From Streptomyces flavochromogenes (GTDB lineage: Bacteria > Actinomycetota > Actinomycetes > Streptomycetales > Streptomycetaceae), in assembly GCF_000717595.1 (NCBI RefSeq), contig NZ_JNZO01000005.1, forward strand, positions 124,001 through 188,000: a stretch of DNA of 64,000 bases. The letters run 5' to 3'. The position numbers and the translations under genes were made by a program. A model generated the notes under the pieces. The model worked only from the letters and a program-made list of their open reading frames with translations. It did no database searches and was not told the origin of the DNA. This document shows positions 1-10,891 of this stretch, piece by piece (position 1 is the stretch's first letter; each line of letters opens with the position of its first letter).

Positions 1-1
1 T

Positions 2-47
2 CGCGAAGGTGCCCCCGTGGAGGAGTCTCCACGGGGGCACCTTCGCG
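2..47 (-). terminator. Strong hairpin terminator after ppc
   Basis: A 21-bp perfect inverted repeat (arms 2-22 and 27-47) surrounds a 4-nt loop. It begins 15 nt beyond the ppc stop codon on the minus strand. There is no long T-run, which is usual for Streptomyces terminators. The left flank is outside the window, so a bidirectional role for a convergent neighbour is possible but cannot be seen. Confidence 0.85.
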
Positions 48-61
48 TGTACGGCCGGGCG

Positions 62-2791
<2,730 letters not shown>

Positions 2792-2918
2792 AGGTGCGGC
2801 TCCTTGCAGTGTTTGAGCACGTCTGGAGGGGTTCTGGAGGCTTGCGGACCGCGCTGTCCGACGCACCCAGGATAGGTGTCCATCTGCCGGACAGCGGTCA
2901 GGGTCCCCTTGTGCCCCC

Positions 2919-2973
2919 TTGCCGCGTGCCCCGGCGCTGCCATACTTACGACGCCGTAGGTTACGGAGGCGTA
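2919..2973 (+). promoter_or_regulatory. Desaturase promoter with TetR-type operator
   Basis: An imperfect inverted repeat has 12-nt arms at 2947-2958 and 2962-2973 (TACGACGCCGTA and TACGGAGGCGTA, 10 of 12 symmetric positions) around a GGT centre. A plausible promoter, TTGCCG (2919) with 16 nt to CATACT (2941), would start transcription inside the repeat. A repressor bound there would block initiation. The TetR gene downstream of the desaturase is the obvious candidate. The palindrome is seen; the promoter and the regulator assignment are inferred. Confidence 0.6.
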
Positions 2974-3040
2974 GCCTCGCGCTCTTTTCATACCGTTCCG
3001 CTCTCTTTCATCCTCATCCCTTCTTCCCCAGGGGACACCT

Positions 3041-4012
3041 ATGACCACCAGCCCTGAGTTGCTCGAAACCCAACAGGACCACCTGCCCTCCGGCACGCTC
3101 GGCGGGGACAAGAAGCGATCGATCGAGCAGATCACGCTGCTGCTGTTCATCACGGTGCCCTTCATCGCCCTGATCGCGGCGGTACCGCTGGCCTGGAGCT
3201 GGGGCGGCGTGTCGTGGCTCGATCTGGGTCTGCTGGTGGCGATGTACTACATCGGCTGCCACGGCATCACGATCGGCTTCCACCGTTACTTCACCCACGG
3301 TTCGTTCAAGGCCAAGCGGCCGCTGCGGATCGCGCTCGCGATCATGGGCTCGCTCGCGGTGGAGGGTCCGCTGGTGCGCTGGGTGGCGGACCACCGCAAG
3401 CACCACAAGTTCTCGGACGCGGAGGGCGACCCGCACTCGCCGTGGCGTTTCGGCGAGACGGTGCCGGCCCTGATGAAGGGTCTGTGGTGGGCGCACATCG
3501 GCTGGATGTTCGACGAGGAGCGGACGCCGCAGGCGAAGTACGCGCCCGATCTGATCAAGGACCCGGCGATCCGGCGGATCTCCCGTGACTTCATCTTCTG
3601 GACGATGCTGTCGCTCGCGATCCCGCCGGTGGTGGGCGGTCTGGTGACGATGTCCTGGTGGGGCGCGTTCACCGCGTTCTTCTGGGGTTCGCTGGTGCGG
3701 GTCGCGCTGCTGCACCACGTGACCTGGTCGATCAACTCGATCTGCCACGCGGTGGGCAAGCGTCCCTTCAAGTCGCGGGACCGTTCGGGCAACGTGTGGT
3801 GGCTGGCGGTGCTGTCCTGCGGCGAGTCCTGGCACAACCTGCACCACGCGGACCCGACGTCGGCGCGGCACGGGGTGCTGCGCGGCCAGGTCGACTCCAG
3901 CGCGCGGCTGATCCGCTGGTTCGAGCTGGCGGGCTGGGCGTACGACGTGCGCTGGCCGGCGAAGGAGCGCATCGAAGCCCGCCGCCAGAGCGCGTCCGCA
4001 GACGCGGCATGA
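3041..4012 (+). CDS. Membrane acyl-CoA/acyl-lipid desaturase
   Basis: Di-iron membrane desaturase (fatty acid desaturase type 1, stearoyl-CoA/delta-9 group), expected to introduce a double bond into saturated acyl chains and so adjust membrane fluidity. The protein is 323 aa. The three histidine boxes that bind the two irons are present: HRYFTH (81-86), HRKHH (118-122) and HNLHH (265-269), with hydrophobic membrane segments before and between them (about 31-52, 60-77, 187-225). AGGGGAC precedes the ATG. The gene overlaps the downstream TetR gene by an ATGA, so the two are co-transcribed, and an inverted repeat lies in the promoter. This arrangement suggests feedback control by acyl-CoA, as known for other desaturase-linked TetR regulators. 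Substrate and regiospecificity are not readable. Confidence 0.93.
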   Translation: MTTSPELLETQQDHLPSGTLGGDKKRSIEQITLLLFITVPFIALIAAVPLAWSWGGVSWLDLGLLVAMYYIGCHGITIGFHRYFTHGSFKAKRPLRIALAIMGSLAVEGPLVRWVADHRKHHKFSDAEGDPHSPWRFGETVPALMKGLWWAHIGWMFDEERTPQAKYAPDLIKDPAIRRISRDFIFWTMLSLAIPPVVGGLVTMSWWGAFTAFFWGSLVRVALLHHVTWSINSICHAVGKRPFKSRDRSGNVWWLAVLSCGESWHNLHHADPTSARHGVLRGQVDSSARLIRWFELAGWAYDVRWPAKERIEARRQSASADAA

Positions 4013-4695
4013 TGGAAGACGTGGCGATCGACGGCAGGACCAGTGGCACCGGCAGCGGCGAGCAGAAGCCCCGGCGGGGCCGCCGGGTGCGGATGACGGG
4101 CGCGGAGCGCCGGGAGCAGCTGCTGGACATCGGCCGGACGCTCTTCGCGGAGAAGGGCTTCGAAGGCACGTCGGTGGAGGAGATCGCGGCGAAGGCCGGG
4201 GTCTCCAAGCCGGTGGTGTACGAGCACTTCGGGGGCAAGGAGGGGCTGTACGCGGTCGTGGTCGACCGGGAGATGCGCCAGCTCCTCGACGGGGTGACGG
4301 GGGCGCTGACGGCGGGGCATCCGCGGGAGCTCCTGGAGCAGGCGGCGTTCGCGCTGCTCGACTACATCGAGAACTACACGGACGGTTTCCGGATTCTCGT
4401 ACGGGACTCCCCGGTGGCGCAGTCGACGGGCACGTTCGCGTCGCTGATCAGCGACATCGCCACGCAGGTGGAGGACATTCTGGGCCTGGAGTTCAAGGCC
4501 AGGGGCTTCGACCCGAAGCTGGCGCCGCTGTACGCGCAGGCGCTGGTGGGGAGTGTGGCGCTGACGGGTCAGTGGTGGCTGGACGTCCGCAAGCCGAAGA
4601 AGGCGGAGGTCGCGGCGCATCTGGTGAACCTGGCGTGGCACGGTCTGGACGGTCTGGAGCCGAAGCCGCGGTTGATAGGGCACCGGAAGAACTGA
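4009..4695 (+). CDS. TetR-family regulator of the desaturase
   Basis: TetR/AcrR repressor of 228 aa. The helix-turn-helix lies around residues 38-80 (EEIAAKAGVSKPVVYEHFGG), after a basic N-terminal tail, and is followed by an all-alpha ligand-binding domain. The start overlaps the desaturase stop in an ATGA, implying translational coupling; a second ATG follows immediately at 4012, and no good Shine-Dalgarno is present. Because it shares a transcript with the desaturase and an operator-like palindrome sits in their common promoter (2947-2973), it most likely represses its own operon in response to an acyl-CoA or fatty acid. Ligand and targets are inferred from context and not shown by the sequence. 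Confidence 0.88.
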   Translation: MMEDVAIDGRTSGTGSGEQKPRRGRRVRMTGAERREQLLDIGRTLFAEKGFEGTSVEEIAAKAGVSKPVVYEHFGGKEGLYAVVVDREMRQLLDGVTGALTAGHPRELLEQAAFALLDYIENYTDGFRILVRDSPVAQSTGTFASLISDIATQVEDILGLEFKARGFDPKLAPLYAQALVGSVALTGQWWLDVRKPKKAEVAAHLVNLAWHGLDGLEPKPRLIGHRKN

Positions 4696-4724
4696 CCGCC
4701 CGGTCGACTTCGGAGAGTAAAGCT

Positions 4725-4894
4725 CTGGCACAGGCCTCCCGGGTAGGTAGAATCCGTTTCAACATCCCGGGGGGTGTCCGACCGTCGAACGAGGTCGTCT
4801 CCGCATGCCCACTGGCCTGCGCTGACGCCGTTCGACGCTGTGCGAGCCCCCCTGTTTGGTTCTGTCGAACCTCTGATCTCCTGGGGGGGATCTC
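4725..4894 (+). promoter_or_regulatory. Promoter and leader of first VCBS gene
   Basis: A housekeeping-type promoter reads CTGGCA (4725-4730), a 17-nt spacer, then TAGAAT (4748-4753). It is followed by a leader of about 135 nt that opens with a G-rich stretch after the -10. The leader ends in CTGGGGGGGATCTC directly before a TTG start. The same CTGGGGGGGATCTCTTG string, and a similar G-run just after a -10-like TATGCT (6725-6730), recur before the paralogous gene at 6839. The two leaders are therefore related, and the G7 ribosome site appears to be conserved on purpose. Confidence 0.6.
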
Positions 4895-6634
4895 TTGCTT
4901 TTCCTGAACTCCAAGCGTTCTCGTCGTGTCGCCGCGTGCACCGCGCTCGCCCTCTCGGCCGGCATGCTGCTCGCGGGCCCGGCCTCCGCCGACACCCCGG
5001 TGCCGGTTCCGTCGGTCGAGAAGGCGACGCCCTCCTTCACGCCTCCGAAGCTGACGCTCCCGAAGAAGGACGGCGCCCGTACGGCCGCCCGTGCGGGGCA
5101 GGACGCCGGTCGCGCCGACGTGACCTCGGCCGCCGCCACGTCCCTGCCGCTGTCCGACCTCGACGGTGACGGCGTCGACGACTTCATCTACCGCGCGGTG
5201 GACGGCGAGCTCTACTCGAACACCAGCACGGGGACCGAGAACGCCTTCGACCTCTTCCGCTACGAGGACGTCGCGAAGGACATCATCCCGATCGGCAACC
5301 AGAGCGGCAGCACGACCGAGCCCGAGGTGCTCGTCCTCTCCGAGAACGGCACTCTCACCCTCTACACCGACGCCGATCCCTCCGGCACCCCGTACTCCAA
5401 GGTGGTGGGCGGCGGCTGGCAGATCTACAACAAGGTCGCCTCGCCCGGCGATGTGAACGGCGACGGCCGCGCCGACGTGGTCGCCCGCACCCAGGACGGC
5501 GCGCTGTACCTGTACCTGGGCACCGGCAGCGCGACCGGGCCGCTCGGCACCCGGATCCTGGTCGGCAGCGGCTGGGGCGTCTACGACCAGATCGTGGGCC
5601 TCGGCGACGGCACCGGCGACGGCAAGGCCGACCTCTACGCCCGCGACACCGCCGGCACGCTGTGGTTCTACGCCGGTACGGGCGACAAGAACAAGCCGTT
5701 CGGCACCCGCACGTCCATCGGCGGCGGCTGGGGCGCGTACAACCAGATCCTGCGCGGCGGCGACGGCGACCTGCTGGCCCGTGACAACGCGGGCACGCTC
5801 TTCTTCTACCCCGCCAACGGCAACGGCACCCTGGGCGGCCGCCAGCAGGTCGGCGCCGTGGGCGACCTGACGGGCATCACGCAGCTCGCCGGCGCGGGCA
5901 ACAACCCGTACACGGGCAAGGGAAGCGTCCTCGCGACCACCCCCGGCGGGGCGCTGTACGCGTACTTCCACTCCGCCACCGGCAAGCTGGAGGCGCGCGT
6001 GGAGCTCCTCGGCCCGGGCGAGGCGAGCGGTATGACCGTCACGAACCTGTCCTCGCTGAACGCGGACGGCTCCGCCGACATCGCCGTCCAGGCCAACGGC
6101 GACCCGTCCGGCGGTCTGTACATCGGCGAGTACACGATCGGCAGCGGCTGGGGCGTCTACAACAGCCTCGTCGGCCCGGGCGACCTGAGCGGCGACGGCA
6201 AGGGCGACCTGCTGGCCCGCGACCGCTCCGGCAACCTGTACCTGTACAAGGGCAACGGCCAGGGCGACAAGTTCGCGACGCGCATCAAGGTCGGCTCCGG
6301 CTGGGGCGCGTACAACAAGATCCTCGGCGCCGGCGACTTCACCGGTGACGGCCGCACCGACATCGTGGCCCGCACCTCGGGCGGCGACCTGTACGTGTAC
6401 CCGGGCACGGGCAACGCGACGGCCGCGTTCAAGACGCGTGTGAAGGTCGGCAGCGGCTGGAACACGTACACCAAGGTGATCGCCCCCGGCGACCTGAACG
6501 CCGACGGCAAGGCCGACCTGCTGGCCGTGACCTCGGGCGGCGACCTGTACCGCTACCTGACCACGGCGCCGAACAAGTTCTCCGCGCGGACCAAGCTCGG
6601 CGGCGGCTTCCAGGCCTACAACTCGATGTCGTAA
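4895..6634 (+). CDS. Secreted FG-GAP/VCBS repeat protein 1
   Basis: Exported beta-propeller-like protein of 579 aa with no identifiable enzymatic domain. A signal peptide with basic SKRSRR, a hydrophobic core and an ASA cleavage site occupies about residues 1-32. About seven FG-GAP/VCBS-type repeats follow, each containing a calcium-loop motif such as DLDGDGVDDF, DVNGDGRADVV, DLSGDGKGDLL or DFTGDGRTDIV, and recurrent Tyr/Trp phrases (GSGWGVYN, YLYKGNGQ). Start: TTG at 4895, preceded by the GGGGGGGA ribosome site. It is the upstream member of a tandem duplicate pair (next at 6839). In Streptomyces such repeats often accompany secreted enzymes, but here they make up the whole mature protein. 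A calcium-dependent surface or matrix adhesion role is only a guess. Confidence 0.85.
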   Translation: MLFLNSKRSRRVAACTALALSAGMLLAGPASADTPVPVPSVEKATPSFTPPKLTLPKKDGARTAARAGQDAGRADVTSAAATSLPLSDLDGDGVDDFIYRAVDGELYSNTSTGTENAFDLFRYEDVAKDIIPIGNQSGSTTEPEVLVLSENGTLTLYTDADPSGTPYSKVVGGGWQIYNKVASPGDVNGDGRADVVARTQDGALYLYLGTGSATGPLGTRILVGSGWGVYDQIVGLGDGTGDGKADLYARDTAGTLWFYAGTGDKNKPFGTRTSIGGGWGAYNQILRGGDGDLLARDNAGTLFFYPANGNGTLGGRQQVGAVGDLTGITQLAGAGNNPYTGKGSVLATTPGGALYAYFHSATGKLEARVELLGPGEASGMTVTNLSSLNADGSADIAVQANGDPSGGLYIGEYTIGSGWGVYNSLVGPGDLSGDGKGDLLARDRSGNLYLYKGNGQGDKFATRIKVGSGWGAYNKILGAGDFTGDGRTDIVARTSGGDLYVYPGTGNATAAFKTRVKVGSGWNTYTKVIAPGDLNADGKADLLAVTSGGDLYRYLTTAPNKFSARTKLGGGFQAYNSMS

Positions 6635-6653
6635 CGCCGTCTCCCGGACAGCC

Positions 6654-6692
6654 GGGTGCGCCCCGTACCGGACTCCGGCACGGGGCGCACCC
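6654..6692 (+). terminator. Hairpin terminator after first VCBS gene
   Basis: A 13-bp stem (6654-6666 with 6680-6692) has an inner CCGG/CCGG mini-stem in its loop and is followed by CCTTT. It begins 19 nt after the stop codon and separates the two duplicated genes, so each probably has its own transcript. Confidence 0.8.
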
Positions 6693-6838
6693 CTTTCCCG
6701 GAACCCTCTGTCACCCCCGGGCGGTATGCTCCCGAAGACCCGGGGGTGTTCGCCCTCCGTACGCGCTTTCTGCCGTACGGAGATGCCGTGGACGCCCGTT
6801 CCCGGTCCGACGACATTCTGATCCCTGGGGGGGATCTC

Positions 6839-8569
6839 TTGCGCTCTGTGCACCTCACGCGTGCCCGCCTCGCGGCCTGCACCGCTCTCGTCCTCTCGGC
6901 GGGCATGCTGCTCGCGACCCCGGCGTCGGCCGATCGGCCCGCGCCTCCCCACCCCGCCGTCGAGAAGCCGACGGCCGACTTCACCCCGCCGCCGCTGACG
7001 CGGGCGACGCCCGGCACGGCCCGTGCGGGTGCCTCCGCCGCCGCCGATGCCGCCGCCACGGGGTCCAGGGTCCCCGCGCCGCTGTCGGACTTCGACGGCG
7101 ACGGAGTGAGCGACCTGATCTACCGCGGCTGGGACGGCAACCTCTACACCTCGCTGGCCGCGGGCGGGGGCGGCGCCTTCAACGGGACCGCGTCCGAGCC
7201 CGCGAAGGACATCGTCCCGATCGGCAACCAGGACGTGACCGGCGGCGGCCCCGAGGTCCTGACGCTCTCGGAGCAGGGCACGCTCACGATGTACGCGGAC
7301 GCCACGCCCACCTCGGCGGCGTACGCGTGGCAGGGCAAGGGCTGGCAGATCTACAACAAGCTCTTCTCGCCCGGTGACGTGAACGACGACAACCTGGCGG
7401 ACCTGCTCGCCCGCGACACCAGCGGCAACCTGTACCTGTACTACGCGACCGGCACGCGCAGCGCGCCGTTCTCGGCGCGGGTGAAGCTCGGCCCCGGCTG
7501 GAACATCTACGACCAGCTCGTCGGCCTCGGTGACAACAACCGCGACGGCTGGACCGACCTGTACGCCCGTGACACCGCCGGCACCCTGTGGTTCTACGCG
7601 GGAACCGGCGACAAGAACAGGCCCTTCGGGACCCGGGTGTCGGCCGGTCCCGGCTGGAACATCTACAACACGATCGTTCCCGTGGGCGACGACAACGGCG
7701 ACGGCAGCGGCGAACTGCTCGCCCGCGACGCCAAGGGCACCTTCTGGTACTACACCGGCAAGGGCAACGGCACGCTGGCGCCCCGTACGCAGGCCAGCTC
7801 GGTGGGCGGCTGGGAAGGCGTCCCGCAGTTCGGCGGGGCGAGCAACAACCCGGTCGCCGGCACCAAGGAAGGCGTCCTGGCGCGGGACGCGGCCGGCACG
7901 ATGTTCTGGTACGGCAGCCGGACCAACGGCGTGCTCACCACGCGCAGCCAGTACGGCAGCTCCGGCGGCTGGCGGGGTGCCGACTACACGCACCTGTCCT
8001 CGCTGGACCCGGACAACTCGTCCGACGTGGCGCAGCTCTTCGACAACGGCCTCTACATCGACGGTGTCTTCCTCGGTTCGGGCTGGGGCGTCTACAACGC
8101 GCTCGTCGGCCCGGGCGACCTGAGCGGCGACGGCAAGGGCGACCTGCTGGCCCGCGACCGCTCCGGCAACCTGTACCTGTACAAGGGCAACGGCCAGAGC
8201 ACGACGTTCGCGACGCGCGTCAAGGTCGGCAGCGGCTGGGGCGCCTTCAACAAGATCGTCGGCGCGGGCGACTACACCGGCGACGGGCGCGCGGACATCG
8301 CGGCCCGCACCTCGGGCGGCGACCTGTACGTGTACCCGGGCACGGGCAACGCGACGGTGCCGTTCGGTACGCGGGTGAAGGCCGGCACCGGCTGGAACAT
8401 CTACACGAAGCTGGTCGCGCCGGGCGACCTGAACGGTGACGGCAAGGGCGACCTGCTCGGGGTGACCTCGGGCGGCGACCTCTACAGCTACCTGAACTCC
8501 ACGCCGGGCAAGTTCGGCGGCCGGAACAAGGTCGGCACCGGCTTCCAGATCTACAACGCCATGTCGTAG
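6839..8569 (+). CDS. Secreted FG-GAP/VCBS repeat protein 2
   Basis: Paralogue of the preceding gene, 576 aa from the TTG at 6839. It has the same CTGGGGGGGATCTC ribosome-site context, the same type of signal peptide (core ACTALVLSAGMLLA, cleavage near ASA) and the same series of calcium-loop repeats (DFDGDGVSDL, DDNGDGSGELL, DLSGDGKGDLL, DYTGDGRADIA, DLNGDGKGDLL). A 96-bp block (8102-8197) is identical in DNA to 6167-6262 of the neighbour, while flanking repeats differ, which points to recent gene conversion or repeat exchange. The open frame extends upstream to 6656, but the duplicated leader argues for the TTG. Function unknown; extracellular. Confidence 0.84.
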   Translation: MRSVHLTRARLAACTALVLSAGMLLATPASADRPAPPHPAVEKPTADFTPPPLTRATPGTARAGASAAADAAATGSRVPAPLSDFDGDGVSDLIYRGWDGNLYTSLAAGGGGAFNGTASEPAKDIVPIGNQDVTGGGPEVLTLSEQGTLTMYADATPTSAAYAWQGKGWQIYNKLFSPGDVNDDNLADLLARDTSGNLYLYYATGTRSAPFSARVKLGPGWNIYDQLVGLGDNNRDGWTDLYARDTAGTLWFYAGTGDKNRPFGTRVSAGPGWNIYNTIVPVGDDNGDGSGELLARDAKGTFWYYTGKGNGTLAPRTQASSVGGWEGVPQFGGASNNPVAGTKEGVLARDAAGTMFWYGSRTNGVLTTRSQYGSSGGWRGADYTHLSSLDPDNSSDVAQLFDNGLYIDGVFLGSGWGVYNALVGPGDLSGDGKGDLLARDRSGNLYLYKGNGQSTTFATRVKVGSGWGAFNKIVGAGDYTGDGRADIAARTSGGDLYVYPGTGNATVPFGTRVKAGTGWNIYTKLVAPGDLNGDGKGDLLGVTSGGDLYSYLNSTPGKFGGRNKVGTGFQIYNAMS

Positions 8570-8582
8570 GGCACGCACACGG

Positions 8583-8630
8583 ACACGCGGACGCCCCGCA
8601 CCGGAGTTCCGGTGCGGGGCGTCCGCGTGT
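8583..8630. terminator. Bidirectional terminator between VCBS2 and tam
   Basis: A perfect 23-bp inverted repeat (8583-8605 and 8608-8630) with a 2-nt centre sits between the convergent stops at 8569 and 8644, so it can end transcription from both sides. Confidence 0.88.
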
Positions 8631-8643
8631 ACCGGGCCGCGCG

Positions 8644-9486
8644 TCAGTGGGGCTTGCGGGCCACGGCGAAGATCCGGCGGAACGGGAACACCGTGCCGTG
8701 CGGGCCCCGGGGATAGGCCTCGCGGAGGAGGTCCCGGTACTGGCCGAGGAAGGCGTCGATCGCGTCCTGGTCGTCGCCCAGGGTGGTGAGGACGGGCCGC
8801 AGGGCCGTGCCCTTGACCCAGTCGAGGACGGGATCCTCGCCCTGGAGCAGCTGGCAGTACGTGGTCTCCCAGACATCCGTCTCGCAGCCGAGGTCGGTGA
8901 GGCGGGTGAGGTAGTCGGAGGCGTCGAGGATATGGACGAAGCGCCGGCCCTGGTCGCCCAGGCGGCCGCGCCACTCGGGGGTCTCGCAGAGTTCGCCGAG
9001 CAGGGCGTGGCTGGGCGAGGTGAAGTTGCCGGGGACCTGGAAGGCGAGGGTGCCGCCGGGCCGGAGTCCTTCGATCCAGCCGGCGAAGGACTCGGGGTGG
9101 TTGGGCACCCACTGGAGGGCCGCGTTGGAGACGATCAGGTCGTAGGGCTCGGTGGGGGTCCAGTGCGCGGCGTCGGCGGGCCGGAAGTCGATCCAGCCGC
9201 CGCCGCGGGTGGTGCCGGACCAGTCCTTCTCGGCCTGCTCCAGCATGTCGGGCGAGAGGTCGAAACCGGTGATGTGGGCGTCGGCCCAGCGGTCGGCGAT
9301 AAGGACCGTCACGTTTCCGGGGCCACACCCGATGTCGGCGATTCGGGCGGGCCGGTCCTGGGCGGGCAGGTGCGGTATTCGGGTGAGCAGGTCGAGGAAG
9401 GGCCGTGTGCGGTGGCCCGAGTGACGGAGGTACTGCTGTGGATCCCATGTCGGCGCGGATGGTGCGGCGGATTCCACGGAATGCAT
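8644..9486 (-). CDS. tam: Trans-aconitate 2-methyltransferase
   Basis: SAM-dependent methyltransferase of 280 aa that methylates trans-aconitate, a spontaneous isomer of cis-aconitate that inhibits aconitase. Rossmann-fold motif I is IADIGCGPGNVT. Later signatures include GFDLSPDML, DLIVSNAALQWVPNH and FQVPGNF, which are typical of Tam. The ATG at 9486 is preceded by AAGGGGG; an in-frame upstream extension to 9612 would run across the operator and is less likely. The gene is divergent from a MarR regulator with a clear palindrome between them, matching the tam-tamR arrangement known in S. coelicolor, where TamR responds to citrate, cis/trans-aconitate and isocitrate under oxidative stress. 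Confidence 0.92.
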   Translation of the reverse strand: MHSVESAAPSAPTWDPQQYLRHSGHRTRPFLDLLTRIPHLPAQDRPARIADIGCGPGNVTVLIADRWADAHITGFDLSPDMLEQAEKDWSGTTRGGGWIDFRPADAAHWTPTEPYDLIVSNAALQWVPNHPESFAGWIEGLRPGGTLAFQVPGNFTSPSHALLGELCETPEWRGRLGDQGRRFVHILDASDYLTRLTDLGCETDVWETTYCQLLQGEDPVLDWVKGTALRPVLTTLGDDQDAIDAFLGQYRDLLREAYPRGPHGTVFPFRRIFAVARKPH

Positions 9487-9568
9487 GTTCGAAGCCCCCT
9501 TGCTGGAACGAGTTGCCGAAGCGGAACGGAGTTCCGGCCGGGTCCCTTCCCCACAGTCCAGGGAAATA

Positions 9569-9586
9569 TATCTTGATTCCAAGATA
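9569..9586. promoter_or_regulatory. Candidate TamR operator
   Basis: Palindrome TATCTTG-ATTC-CAAGATA with 7-bp perfect arms, in the AT-richer gap between divergent tam and tamR. Its position 83 nt upstream of the tam start and 64 nt upstream of the tamR start fits shared repression. The sequence is of the MarR-operator type. The assignment to TamR rests on location and on published work with the S. coelicolor pair. Confidence 0.75.
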
Positions 9587-9649
9587 CTCGACATGGAGAA
9601 ACTCGACCCCAAGAGACTTTATGTCAACAGACCCTCTACACTGATCGTC

Positions 9650-10147
9650 ATGGAGGACGAGGTCGACCGACTGGTCGCAGCATGGCGCCGCGAGCGCCCC
9701 GACCTCGACGTGGAACCGCTCGAGGTGCTCAGCCGCGTCTCGCGGCTCGCCCGGCACCTCGACCGCGCCCGTCGACTCGCCTTCTCCGAACACCAGCTGG
9801 AGCCGTGGGAGTTCGACGTCCTCACCTCCCTGCGCCGCGCCGGAGCCCCGTACCAGCTCTCCCCCGGCCAGCTCCTGACCCAGACCCTGGTCACCTCCGG
9901 CACCATGACCAACCGCATCGACCGGCTCACCAAGAAGGGCCTCGTCGAGCGGCTCCCCGACCCCAGCGACCGGCGCGGCGTCCTGGTCCGGCTCACCCCC
10001 GAGGGCCGCGACCGCGCCGACGAGGCGCTCGCCGGGCTGCTCGCCCAGGAGCGGGCCATCCTGGCCCAGCTCTCCCGGGGCCAGCGCGGCGAACTGGCCG
10101 CGCTGCTACGCCAGCTGACCGCCCCGTTCGACAACGTCCCCGGATAG
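9650..10147 (+). CDS. tamR: MarR-family regulator TamR
   Basis: MarR-type winged-helix regulator of 165 aa. It shows QLSPGQLLTQTLVTSGTMTN and the wing signature DPSDRRGVLVRLTPEGR. Start: the ATG at 9650 has no Shine-Dalgarno but a TACACT hexamer (9637-9642) exactly 7 nt upstream, suggesting leaderless translation; an in-frame ATG at 9594 is an alternative. It is expected to repress tam and itself and to be released by aconitate or citrate. Its last 42 bp overlap the 3' end of the convergent LuxR gene. Family is certain; the specific TamR identity rests on context. Confidence 0.88.
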   Translation: MEDEVDRLVAAWRRERPDLDVEPLEVLSRVSRLARHLDRARRLAFSEHQLEPWEFDVLTSLRRAGAPYQLSPGQLLTQTLVTSGTMTNRIDRLTKKGLVERLPDPSDRRGVLVRLTPEGRDRADEALAGLLAQERAILAQLSRGQRGELAALLRQLTAPFDNVPG

Positions 10148-10891
10148 TCCGGACAGCGGCGCCTCACCCAGCTGGGCCGGACCCACCCCCGCACGCCTGG
10201 CCAGGGCGACCGCCGCCAGGGTGGAGTGCACGCCCAGCTTCCCCAGCACGTTCTGCATATGCGTACGGACGGTGTGCGGGGACAGGAAGAGGCGCTCGGC
10301 GACGGCCTTGCGCCCCAGGCCCGCCACCATGCAGCGCAGCACCTCCCGCTCGCGCGGGGTCAGCGACTCCACGAGCCGCTCGCTGTCGGTCCGGTGCTTG
10401 CGGGCCGCCGTCAGCTCCCGCAGGACACCCGTGAGCAGCGCGGGCGGCAGATGCGTCTCGTCCCGCAGCACCCCGCGGACCACCGCGAGGAGCCGCTGCA
10501 GCGAGCAGTCCTTCGCGACCCAGCCGGAGGCCCCCGCCTGGAGCGCCAGGGCGGCCCGGTGCGGGTCGTCCTTCTCCGCCAGGACGACGGTACGGACGGC
10601 GGGCTGCACCCTGCGCACCCCCGCGACCAGGGAGATCCCGTCGACGGCGCCCTCGGCGTCGTCCGGGACCGCGCGGGCCACGGCCCCCGCGGGACCGGCG
10701 CCCAGCTCGGCGTCGACGAGCAGCACGTCGAACCTGCGGCCCTCCGCGGCGCCGCGCTCCAGGCAGCGCAGGGCGGCCGGGCCGCTTCCCGCGGCCGCGA
10801 CGTCGACATCGGGCTCGGCCGCGAGTGCGGCGGCGAGTGATTCGGCGAAGACGCGGTGGTCGTCCACCACGAGGACACGGATACGTGCCAC
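10106..10891 (-). CDS. LuxR-type (NarL-like) response regulator
   Basis: Two-domain regulator of 261 aa. The N-terminal receiver has the acidic pair VVDDH, the phospho-acceptor Asp in VLLVDAELG and a Lys in WVAKDCS. An LuxR/GerE helix-turn-helix (LTPREREVLRCMVAG, then SPHTVRTHMQNVLGKLGV) lies at about residues 185-245. No histidine kinase is adjacent, so it is an orphan. The receiver carries an unusual insertion rich in Gly/Ala/Asp (about residues 65-90) between the Asp and the next helix. GTG at 10891 was chosen because GGGG lies 6 nt upstream; a GTG two codons earlier is possible. The 3' end overlaps tamR tail to tail. Target genes are unknown; it lies beside galKET. Confidence 0.9.
   Translation of the reverse strand: MARIRVLVVDDHRVFAESLAAALAAEPDVDVAAAGSGPAALRCLERGAAEGRRFDVLLVDAELGAGPAGAVARAVPDDAEGAVDGISLVAGVRRVQPAVRTVVLAEKDDPHRAALALQAGASGWVAKDCSLQRLLAVVRGVLRDETHLPPALLTGVLRELTAARKHRTDSERLVESLTPREREVLRCMVAGLGRKAVAERLFLSPHTVRTHMQNVLGKLGVHSTLAAVALARRAGVGPAQLGEAPLSGLSGDVVERGGQLA

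Noticed and set aside
6745..6785. Inverted repeat CCGTACG/CGTACGG in the leader of VCBS gene 2
   Set aside because: Short arms made of common Streptomyces CGTACG strings and absent from the paralogous leader; probably chance.
4493..9793. 1766-residue minus-strand open frame
   Set aside because: It is the complement of the two VCBS repeat genes, the TetR 3' end and tam; the low-complexity repeats merely mirror the FG-GAP repeats.
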